From Euonymus europaeus (lineage: Eukaryota > Streptophyta > Magnoliopsida > Celastrales > Celastraceae): 64,000 nt of DNA. The stretch is from NCBI GenBank assembly GCA_963580455.1, contig OY756966.1, forward strand, positions 17,239,001 through 17,303,000, given 5' to 3'. Below, piece after piece: positions 1 through 10,235 of the stretch. Position numbers and translations under genes: made by a program. The first letter of the stretch is position 1. Every line of letters begins with the position of its first letter. The notes under the pieces are model-generated. The model saw nothing but the letters and a program-made list of their open reading frames with translations, searched no databases and was not told the origin of the DNA.

Positions 1-160
1 TTGCTCGGGATAACTTTTTATTGTTCTTCTATGTCAAATTTTACGATTATAAGCTTCCTACATTATTTCGATGCCAAAACACCAACTTTCTATGACAAAT
101 AGACAAAACCATTAAAAGCTCCTACATAGAGAGAGTTGAGCAACTACGGACTATCAAACT

Positions 161-320
161 TGCTCGGGATAGACTTTTAATTGTTCTTCTATGTCAAATT
201 TAACGAGTATAAGCTTCCTACATTATTTCGATGCCAAAACACCAACTTTCTATGACAAATAGACAAAACCATTAAAAGCTCCTACATAGAGAGAGTTGAG
301 CAACTTCGGACAATCAAAGT
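161..320 (+). repeat. Representative satellite monomer, 160 bp
   Basis: This entry fixes a register for the array. Landmarks in order, with rough positions in the monomer, are: TGCTCGGGAT (1-10); a T-rich tract ending in TTGTTCTTCT (21-30); ATGTCAAATT (31-40); ACGAGTAT (43-50); AAGCTT (51-56), a HindIII-type site; TTATTTCGATGCC (63-75); CCAAAACACCAACTTTC (74-90); GACAAAT then GACAAAACC (94-110); GTTAAAAGCTCC (111-122); ATAGAGAGAGTTGAG (126-140); and CAACTTCGGACTATCAAAGT (141-160). This copy carries the left-domain variant bases AGACAAAACCATT and CTACATAG. The start point is arbitrary because no unique sequence marks where the monomer begins. Confidence 0.95.
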
Positions 321-325
321 TGCTC
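298..325. other. Perfect dyad symmetry spanning a monomer joint (9-bp arms, 10-base loop)
   Basis: GAGCAACTT (298-306) and AAGTTGCTC (317-325) are exact reverse complements separated by 10 bases. The dyad recurs about every 160 bp across the window. In the GTTGAG subfamilies the arms are 9 bp. Where GAGCAACTA occurs the innermost pair is lost. Where AAAATTGCTC occurs one pair is mismatched. In the A-rich subfamily (AAAAATTCTCGGG) the arm is broken. It could extrude as a hairpin or cruciform, or act as a two-fold symmetric protein site; function is inference. Confidence 0.85.
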
Positions 326-400
326 GGGATAGACTTTTAATTGTTCTTCTATGTCAAATTTAACGAGTATAAGCTTCCTACATTATTTCGATGACAAAAC

Positions 401-1040
401 ACCAACTTTCGATGACAAATGGACATAACCGTTAAAAGCTCCTCCATAGAGAGAGTTGAGCAACTACGTACTATCAAAGTTGCTCGGGATAGACTTTTAA
501 TTGTTCTTCTATGTCAAATTTAACGAGTATAAGCTTCCTACATTATTTCGATGCCAAAACACGAACTTTCTATGACAAATAGATAAAATCGTTAAAAGCT
601 CCACCATAGAAAAAGTTGAGCAACTTCGGACTATCAAAATTGCTCGGGATAGACTTTTTATTGTTCTTCTATGTCAAATTTTACGAGTATAGGCTTCCTA
701 CATTATTTCAATGCCAAAACACGAACTTTCTATGACAAATAGACAAAACCATTAAAAGCTCCTACATAGAGAGAGTTGAGCAACTACGGACTATCAAAGT
801 TGCTCGGGATAGACTTTTAATTGTTCTTCTATGTCAAATTTAACGAGTATAAGCTTCCTACATTATTTCGATGCCAAAACACCAACTTTCTATGACAAAT
901 AGATAAAATCGTTAAAAGCTCCACCATAGAAAGAGTTGAGCAACTTCTGACTATCAAAATTGCTCGGGATAGAGTTTTTATTGTTCTTCTATGTCAAATT
1001 TTACGAGTATAAGCTTCCTACATTATTTCGATGCCAAAAC
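401..1040 (+). repeat. Four-monomer cassette, copy 1 of 3
   Basis: Four consecutive variants recur as a set: GGACATAACC; AGATAAAATCG with CATAGAAAAAG; AGACAAAACCATT with CTACATAG; AGATAAAATCG with CATAGAAAGAG and CTTCTGAC. The same order appears at about 1,521-2,160 and 3,120-3,760, that is 7 and then 10 monomers later. Copies differ by scattered substitutions. Confidence 0.75.
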
Positions 1041-4000
1041 ACCAACTTTCTATGACAAATAGACAAAACCATTAAAAGCTCCTACATAGAGAGAGTTGAG
1101 CAACTTCGGACAATCAAAGTTGCTCGGGATAGACTTTTTATTGTTCTTCTATGTCAAATTTTACGAGTATAAGCTTTCTACATTATTTCGATGCCAAAAC
1201 ACCAACTTTCTATGACAAATAGACAAAACACTTAAAAGCTCCACCATAGAGAGAGTTGAGCAACTACGAACTATCAAAGTTGCTCGGGATAGACTTTTTA
1301 TTGTTCTTCTATGTCAAATTTTACGAGTATAAACTTCCTACATTATTTCGATGCCAAAACACCAACTTTCGATGACAAATGGACAAAACCGTTAAAAGCT
1401 CCTCCATAGAGAGAGTTGAGCAACTACGGACTATCAAAGTTGCTCGGGATAGACTTTTAATTGTTCTTCTATGTCAAATTTTACGAGTATAAGCTTCCTA
1501 CATTATTTCGATGCCAAAACACCAACTTTCGATGACAAATGGACATAACCGTTAAAAGCTCCTCCATAGAGAGAGTTGAGCAACTACGGACTATCAAAGT
1601 TGCTCGGGATAGACTTTTAATTGTTCTTCTATGTCAAATTTAACGAGTATAAGCTTCCTACATTATTTCGATGCCAAAACAACAACTTTCTATGACAAAT
1701 AGATAAAATCGTTAAAAGCTCCACCATAGAAAAAGTTGAGCAACTTCGGACTATCAAAATTGCTCGGGATAGACTTTTTATTGTTCTTCTATGTCAAATT
1801 TTACGAGTATAAGCTTCCTACATTATTTCGATGCCAAAACACCAACTTTCTATGACTAATAGACAAAACCATTAAAAGCTCCTACATAGAGAGAGTTGAG
1901 CAACTTCTGACTATCAAAGTTGCTCGGGATAGACTTTTAATTGTTCTTCTATGTCAAATTTTACGAGTATAAGCTTCCTACATTATTTCGATGCCAAAAC
2001 ACCAACTTTCTATGACAAATAGATAAAATCGTTAAAAGCTCCACCATAGAAAGAGTTGAGCAACTTCTGACTATCAAAATTGCTCGGGATAGAGTTTTTA
2101 TTGTTCTTCTATGTCAAATTTTACGAGTATAAGCTTCCTACATTATTTTGATGCCAAAACACCAACTTTCGATGACAAATGGACAAAATCGTTAAAAGCT
2201 CCTCCATAAAGAGAGTTGAGCAACTACGGACTATCAAAGTTGCTCGGGATGGACTTTTAATTGTTCTTCTATGTCAAATTTAACGAGTATAAGCTTCCTA
2301 CATTATTTCAATGCCAAAACACCAACTTTCTATGACAAATAGACAAAACCGTTAAAAGCTCCTCCATAGTGAGAGTTGAGCAACTACGGACTATCAAAGT
2401 TGCTCGGGATGGACTTTTAATTGTTCTTCTATGTCAAATTTAACGAGTATAAGCTTCCTACATTATTTCGATGCCAAAACACCAACTTTCTATGACAAAA
2501 AATAAAATCGTTAAAAGCTCCCCCATAGAAAGAGTTGAGCAACTTCTGACTATCAAAATTGCTTGGGATAGACTTTTTATTGTTCTTCTATGTCAAATTT
2601 TACGAGTATAAGCTTCCTACATTATTTCGATGCCAAAACACCAACTTTCTATGACACATAGACAAAACCATTAAAAGCTCCTACATAGAGAGAGTTGAGC
2701 AACTTCGGACAATCAAAGTTGCTCGGGATAGATTTTTTATTGTTCTTCTATGTCAAATTTTACGAGTATAAGCTTCCTACATTATTTCGATGCCAAAACA
2801 CCAACTTTCTATGACAAGTAGACAAAACCGTTAAAAGCTCCTCCATAGTGAGAGTTGAGCAACTACGGACTATCAAAGTTGCTCGGGATAGACTTTTTAT
2901 TGTTCTTCTATGTCAAATTTTACGAGTATAAGCTTCCTACATTATTTCGATGCCAAAACACCAACTTTCGATGACAAATAGACAAAACTATTAAAAACTC
3001 TTACATAGAGAGAGTTGAGCAACTTCGGACAATCAAAGTTGCTCGGGATATACTTTTTATTGTTCTTCTATGTCAAATTTTACGAGTATAAGCTTCCTAC
3101 ATTATTTCGATGCCAAAACACCAACTTTCGATGACAAATGGACATAACCGTTAAAAGCTCCTCCATAGAGAGAGTTGAGCAACTACGGACTATCAAAGTT
3201 GCTCGGGATAGACTTTTAATTGTTCTTCTATGTCAAATTTAACGAGTATAAGCTTCCTACATTATTTCGATGCCAAAACACCAACTTTCTATGACAAATA
3301 GATAAAATCGTTAAAAGCTCCACCATAGAAAAAGTTGAGCAACTTCGGACTATCAAAATTGCTCGGGATAGACTTTTTATTGTTCTTCTATGTCAAATTT
3401 TACGATTATATGCTTCCTACATTATTTCGATGCCAAAATACCAACTTTCTATGACAAATAGACAAAACCATTAAAAGCTCCTACATAGAGAGAGTTGAGC
3501 AACTGCGGACTATCAAAGTTGCTCGGGATAGACTTTTAATTGTTCTTCTATGTCAAATTTAACGAGTATAAGCTTCCTACATTATTTCGATGCCAAAACA
3601 CCAACTTTCTATGACAAATAGATAAAATCGTTAAAAGCTCCACCATAGAAAGAGTTGAGCAACTTCTGACTATCAAAATTGCTCGGGATAGACTTTTTAT
3701 TGTTCTTCTATATCAAATTTTACGAGTATGAGCTTCCTACATTATTTCGATGCCAAAACACCAACTTTCTATGACAAATAGACAAAACCATTAAAAGCTC
3801 CTACATAGAGAGAGTTGAGCAACTTCGGACAATCAAAGTTGCTCGCGATAGACTTTTTATTGTTCTTCTATGTCAAATTTTACGAGTATAAGCTTCCTAC
3901 ATTATTTCGATGCCAAAACACCAACTTTCTATGACAATCAGACAAAACCCTTAAAAGCTCCACCATAGATAGAGTTGAGCAACTACGAACTATCAAAGTT

Positions 4001-4899
4001 GCTCGGGATAGACTTTTTATTTTTCCTCTATGTCAAATTTTACGAGTATAAGCTTCCTACATTATTTCGACGCCAAAACACCAACTTTCGATGACAAATG
4101 GACAAAACCGTTAAAAGCTCCTCCATAGAGAGAGTTGAGCAACTACGGACTATCAAAGTTGCTCGGGATAGACTTTTAATTGTTCTTCTATGTCAAATTT
4201 AACGAGTATAAGCTTCCTACATTATTTCGATGCCAAAACACCAACTTTCGATGACAAATGTGCAAAACCGTTAAAAGCTCCTCCATAGAGAGAGTTGAGC
4301 AACTACGGAGTATCAAAGTTGCTCGGGATGGACTTTTAATTGTTCTTCTATGTCAAATTTAACGAGTATAAGCTTCCTACATTATTTCGATGCCAAAACA
4401 CCAACTTTCTATGACAAAAAATAAAATCGTTAAAAGCTCCACCATAGAAAGAGTTGAGCAACTTCTGACTATCAAAATTGCTTGGGATAGACTTTTTATT
4501 GTTCTTCTATGTCAAATTTTACGAGTATAAGCTTCCTACATTATTTCGATGCCAAAACACCAACTTTCTATGACACATAGACAAAACCATTAAAAGCTCC
4601 TACATAGAGAGAGTTGAGCAACTTCGGACAATCAAAGTTGCTCGGGATAGATTTTTTATTGTTCTTCTATGTCAAATTTTACGAGTATAAGCTTCCTACA
4701 TTATTTCGATGCCAAAACACCAACTTTCTATGACAAGTAGACAAAACCGTTAAAAGCTCCTCCATAGTGAGAGTTGAGCAACTACGGACTATCAAAGTTG
4801 CTCGGGATAGACTTTTTATTGTTCTTCTATGTCAAATTTTACGAGTATAAGCTTCCTACATTATTTCGATGCCAAAACACCAACTTTCGATGACAAATG

Positions 4900-7800
4900 G
4901 ACAAAATCGTTAAAAGCTCCACCATAGAAAGAGTAGAGCAACTTCGGACTATCAAAAATTCTCGGGATAGACTTTTTATTGTTCTTCTATGTCAAATTTT
5001 ACGAGTATAAGCTTCCTACATTATTTCGATGACAAAACACCAACTTTCTATGATAAATAGACAAAACCGTTAAAAGCTCCTCCATAGAGAGAGTTGAGCA
5101 ACTTCGAACTATCAAAATTGCTCGGGATAGACTTTTTATTGTTCTTCTATGTCAAATTTTACGAGTATAAGCTTCCTACATTATTTCGATGACAAAACAC
5201 CAACTTTCTATGATAAATAGACAAAACCGTTAAAAGCTCCTCCATAGAGAGAGTTGAGCAACTTCTGATAATCAAAGTTGCTCGGGATAGACTTTTTATT
5301 GTTCTTCTATGTCAAATTTTACGAGTATAAGCTTCCTACATTATTTCGATGACAAAACACCAACTTTCTATGATAAATAGACAAAACCGTTAAAAGCTCC
5401 TCCATAGAGAGAGTTGAGCAACTTCTGATAATCAAAGTTGTTCGGGATAGACTTTTTATTGTTCTTCTATGTCAAATTTTTCGAGTATAAGCTTCCTACA
5501 TTATTTCGATGCCAAAACACCAACTTTCTATGACAAATGGACAAAACCGTTAAAAGCTCCTCCATAGAGAGAGTTGACCAACTTCGAACTATCAAAATTG
5601 CTCGGGATAGACTTTTTATTGTTCTTCTACGTAAAATTTTACGAGTATAAGCTTCCTACATTATTTTGATGCCAAAACACCAACTTTCTATGACAAATGG
5701 ACAAAACCGTTAAAAGCTCCTCCATAGAGCTAGTCGAGCAACTTCGGACTATCAAAGTTGCTCGGAATAGACTTTTTATTGTTCTTCTATGTCAAATTTT
5801 ACGAGTATAAGCATCCTACATTATTTCGATGCCAAATCACCAACTTTCGATGACAAATGGACAAAACCGTTAAAAGCTCCTCCATAGAGAGAGTCGAGCA
5901 ACTTCGGACTATCAAAGTTGCTCCGGATAGACTTTTTATTTTTCTTCTTCGTCAAATTTTACGAGTATAAGCTTCCTACATTATTTCGATGCCAAAACAC
6001 CAACTTTCTATGACAAATGGACAAAACCGTTAAAAGCTCCTCCATAGAGCTAGTCGAGCAACTTCGTACTATCAAAGTTGCTCGGGATAGACTTTTTATT
6101 GTTCTTCTATGTCAAATTTTACGAGTATAAGCTTCTTATATTATTTCGATGCCAAATCACCAACTTTCGATGACAAATGGACAAAACCGTTAAAAGCTCC
6201 TCCATAGAGAGAGTCGAGCAACTTCGGACTATCAAAGTTGCTCCGGATAGACTTTTTATTTTTCTTCTTTGCAAAATTTTACGAGTATAAGCTTCCTACA
6301 TTATTTCGATGCCAAAACACCAACTTTCTATGACAAATGGACAAAACCGCTAAAATCTCCTCCATAGAGAGAGTTGAGCAACTACGGACTATCAAAGTTG
6401 CTCGGGATAGACTTTTAATTGTTCTTCTATGTCAAATTTTACGAGTATAAGCTTCCTACATTATTTCAATGCCAAAAAACCAACTTTCTAATACAAAAAA
6501 ATAAAATCGTTAAAAGCTCCACCATAGAAAGAGTAGAGCAACTTCGGACTATCAAAAATTCTCGGGATAGACTTTTTATTGTTCTTCTATGTCAAATTTT
6601 ACGAGTATAAGCTTCCTACATTATTTCGATGACAAAACACCAACTTTCTATGATAAATAGACAAAACCGTTAAAAGCTCCTCCATAGAGCTAGTCGAGCA
6701 ACTTCGTACCATCAAAGTTGCTCGGGATAGACATTTTATTGTTCTTCTATGTCAAATTTTACGAGTATAAGCTTCTTATATTATTCCGATGCCAAAACAC
6801 CAACTTTCAATGACAAATGGACAAAACCGTTAAAAGCTCCTCCATAGAGAGAGTTGAGCAACTACGGACTATCAAAGTTGCTCCGGATAGACTTTTTATT
6901 TTTCTTCTATGTCAAATTTTACGAGTATAAGCTTCCTACATTATTTCGATGCCAAAACACCAACTTTCTATGACAAATGGACAAAACCGTTAAAAGCTCC
7001 TCCATAGAGCTAGTCGAGCAACTTCGTACTATCAAAGTTGCTCCGGATAGACTTTTTATTTTTCTTCTATGTCAAATTTTACGAGTATAAGCTTCCTACA
7101 TTATTTCGATGCCAAAACACCAACTTTCTATGACAAATGGACAAAACCGTTAAAAGCTCCTCCATAGAGCTAGTCGAGCAACTTCGTACTATCAAAGTTG
7201 CTCGGGATAGACTTTTTATTGTTCTTCTATGTCAAATTTTACGAGTATAAGCTTCTTATATTATTTCGATGCCAAAACACCAACTTTCAATGACAAATGG
7301 ACAAAACCGTTAAAAGCTCCTCCATAGAGAGAGTTGAGCAACTACGGACTATCAAAGTTGCTCGGGATAGACTTTTAATTGTTCTTCTATGTCAAATTTA
7401 ACGAGTATAAGCTTCCTACATTATTTCGATGCCAAAACACCAACTTTCTATGACAAATAGACAAAACCGTTAAAAGCTCCTCCATAGAGAGAGTTGAGCA
7501 ACTACGGACTATCAAAGTTGCTCCGGATAGACTTTTAATTGTTCTTCGATGTCAAATTTTACGATTATAACCTTCCTACATTATTTCGATGCCAAAAAAC
7601 CAACTTTCTAATACAAAAAAAATAAAATCGTTAAAAGCTCCACCATAGAAAGAGTAGAGCAACTTCGGACTATCAAAAATTCTCGGGATAGACTTTTTAT
7701 TGTTCTTCTATGTCAAATTTTACGAGTATAAGCTTCCTACATTATTTCGATGACAAAACACCAACTTTCTATGATAAATAGACAAAACCGTTAAAAGCTC

Positions 7801-10235
7801 CTCCATAGGGAGAGTTGAGCAACTTCTGATAATCAAAGTTGCTCGGGATAGACTTTTTATTGTTCTTCTATGTCAAATTTTACGAGTATAAGCTTCCTAC
7901 ATTATTTCGATGACAAAACACCAACTTTCTATGATAAATAGACAAAACCGTTAAAAGCTCCTCCATAGAGAGAGTTGAGCAACTTCTGATAATCAAAGTT
8001 GCTCGGGATAGACTTTTTATTGTTCTTCTATGTCAAATTTTACGAGTATAAGCTTCCTACATTATTTCGATGACAAAACACCAACTTTCTATGATAAATA
8101 GACAAAACCGTTAAAAGCTCCTCCATAGAGAGAGTTGAGCAACTTCTGATAATCAAAGTTGTTCGGGATAGACTTTTTATTGTTCTTCTATGTCAAATTT
8201 TTCGAGTATAAGCTTCCTACATTATTTCGATGCCAAAACACCAACTTTCTATGACAAATGGACAAAACCGTTAAAAGCTCCTCCATAGAGAGAGTTGACC
8301 AACTTCGAACTATCAAAATTGCTCGGGATAGACTTTTTATTGTTCTTCTACGTAAAATTTTACGAGTATAAGCTTCCTACATTATTTCGATGCCAAAACA
8401 CCAACTTTCTATGACAAATGGACAAAACCGTTAAAAGCTCCTCCATAGAGCTAGTCGAGCAACTTCGGACTATCAAAGTTGCTCGGAATAGACTTTTTAT
8501 TGTTCTTCTATGTCAAATTTTACGAGTATAAGCATCCTACATTATTTCGATGCCAAATCACCAACTTTCGATGACAAATGGACAAAACCGTTAAAAGCTC
8601 CTCCATAGAGAGAGTCGAGCAACTTCGGACTATCAAAGTTGCTCCGGATAGACTTTTTATTTTTCTTCTTCGTCAAATTTTACGAGTATAAGCTTCCTAC
8701 ATTATTTCGATGCCAAAACACCAACTTTCTATGATAAATGGACAAAACCGTTAAAAGCTCCTCCATAGAGCTAGTCGAGCAACTTCGTACTATCAAAGTT
8801 GCTCGGGATAGACTTTTTATTGTTCTTCTATGTCAAATTTTACGAGTATAAGCTTCTTATATTATTTCGATGCCAAATCACCAACTTTCGATGACAAATG
8901 GACAAAACCGTTAAAAGCTCCTCCATAGAGAGAGTCGAGCAACTTCGGACTATCAAAGTTGCTCCGGATAGACTTTTTATTTTTCTTCTTTGCAAAATTT
9001 TACGAGTATAAGCTTCCTACATTATTTCGATGCCAAAACACCAACTTTCTATGACAAATGGACAAAACCGCTAAAATCTCCTCCATAGAGAGAGTTGAGC
9101 AACTACGGACTATCAAAGTTGCTCGGGATAGACTTTTAATTGTTCTTCTATGTCAAATTTTACGAGTATAAGCTTCCTACATTATTTCAATGCCAAAAAA
9201 CCAACTTTCTAATACAAAAAAATAAAATCGTTAAAAGCTCCACCATAGAAAGAGTAGAGCAACTTCGGACTATCAAAAATTCTCGGGATAGACTTTTTAT
9301 TGTTCTTCTATGTCAAATTTTACGAGTATAAGCTTCCTACATTATTTCGATGACAAAACACCAACTTTCTATGATAAATAGACAAAACCGTTAAAAGCTC
9401 CTCCATAGAGCTAGTCGAGCAACTTCGTACTATCAAAGTTGCTCGGGATAGACATTTTATTGTTCTTCTATGTCAAATTTTACGAGTATAAGCTTCTTAT
9501 ATTATTCCGATGCCAAAACACCAACTTTCAATGACAAATGGACAAAACCGTTAAAAGCTCCTCCATAGAGAGAGTTGAGCAACTACGGACTATCAAAGTT
9601 GCTCCGGATAGACTTTTTATTTTTCTTCTATGTCAAATTTTACGAGTATAAGCTTCCAACATTATTTCGATGCCAAAACACCAACTTTCTATGACAAATG
9701 GACAAAACCGTTAAAAGCTCCTCCATAGAGCTAGTCGAGCAACTTCGTACTATCAAAGTTGCTCCGGATAGACTTTTTATTTTTCTTCTATGTCAAATTT
9801 TACGAGTATAAGCTTCCTACATTATTTCGATGCCAAAACACCAACTTTCTATGACAAATGGACAAAACCGTTAAAAGCTCCTCCATAGAGCTAGTCGAGC
9901 AACTTCGTACTATCAAAGTTGCTCGGGATAGACTTTTTATTGTTCTTCTATGTCAAATTTTATGAGTATAAGCTTCTTATATTATTTCGATGCCAAAACA
10001 CCAACTTTCAATGACAAATGGACAAAACCGTTAAAAGCTCCTCCATAGAGAGAGTTGAGCAACTACGGACTATCAAAGTTGCTCGGGATAGACTTTTAAT
10101 TGTTCTTCTATGTCAAATTTAACGAGTATAAGCTTCCTACATTATTTCGATGCCAAAACACCAACTTTCTATGACAAATAGACAAAACCGTTAAAAGCTC
10201 CTCCATAGAGAGAGTTGAGCAACTACGGACTATCA
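4900..10235 (+). repeat. 17-mer HOR of 2,721 bp, about 2 copies
   Basis: Copy 1 is about 4,900-7,620 and copy 2 is 7,621 to about 10,235, the second incomplete. Markers repeating at 2,721 bp include the triplet of GATGACAAAACACC/GATAAATAG monomers at about 5,023, 5,183 and 5,343 matching 7,744, 7,904 and 8,064; the TTCTACGTAAAATTTT variant; AAGCATCC; TTCTTTGCAAAATTTT; and the A-rich monomers at about 6,480 and 9,200. The left end lies inside a chimeric monomer at about 4,881-4,960. Confidence 0.85.
5735..5764. other. Extended dyad in the GAGCTAGTCGAG subfamily (10-bp arms)
   Basis: CGAGCAACTT (5735-5744) pairs with AAGTTGCTCG (5755-5764) around a 10-base loop. The T-to-C change that turns GTTGAG into GTCGAG adds one G-C pair to the stem when the right arm is followed by G. 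In the common neighbouring variant whose right side reads TTGCTCCGGATAG, the arm returns to 9 bp. Confidence 0.8.

Larger units (their letters stand above)
1..4899 (+). repeat. Left satellite domain with 17-mer HOR of about 2,719 bp
   Basis: Monomers from about 1 to 1,950 match, variant for variant, those from about 2,720 to 4,670. For example GACATAACC at about 421 matches about 3,140; GATAAAATCG with CATAGAAAAAG at about 580 matches about 3,300; CTTAAAAGCTCCACC at about 1,231 matches about 3,950. A shorter stretch, 2,390-2,979, also matches 4,310-4,898 at about 1,919 bp (12 monomers), including the GGGATGGAC and GACAAGTAG variants. The domain is rich in AGACAAAACCATT/CTACATAG and AGATAAAATCG monomers. 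It contains no GAGCTAGTCGAG monomers; the first is at about 5,728. No gene or other element is seen. Confidence 0.8.

Noticed and set aside
141..175. CENP-B box-like site around CTTCGGAC...CTCGGGA
   Set aside because: TTCG and CGGG both occur, but the spacing between them is too long for the CENP-B box pattern (TTCG, four bases, A, two bases, CGGG).
298..325. Rho-independent terminator at the dyad
   Set aside because: The stem is not followed by a T-run; the next T-run begins about ten bases later. The array is a eukaryotic-type satellite with no adjacent genes.
6419..6610. A 63-codon open frame (+ strand) recurring near-identically at 9140, 10420, 11699, 12979, 14258, 15538 and other places
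   Set aside because: It starts at TTG, not ATG, and lies wholly within satellite monomers. It is open only because the A-rich monomer happens to lack the stop codons of ordinary monomers. Recurrence reflects the HOR, not selection on a protein.
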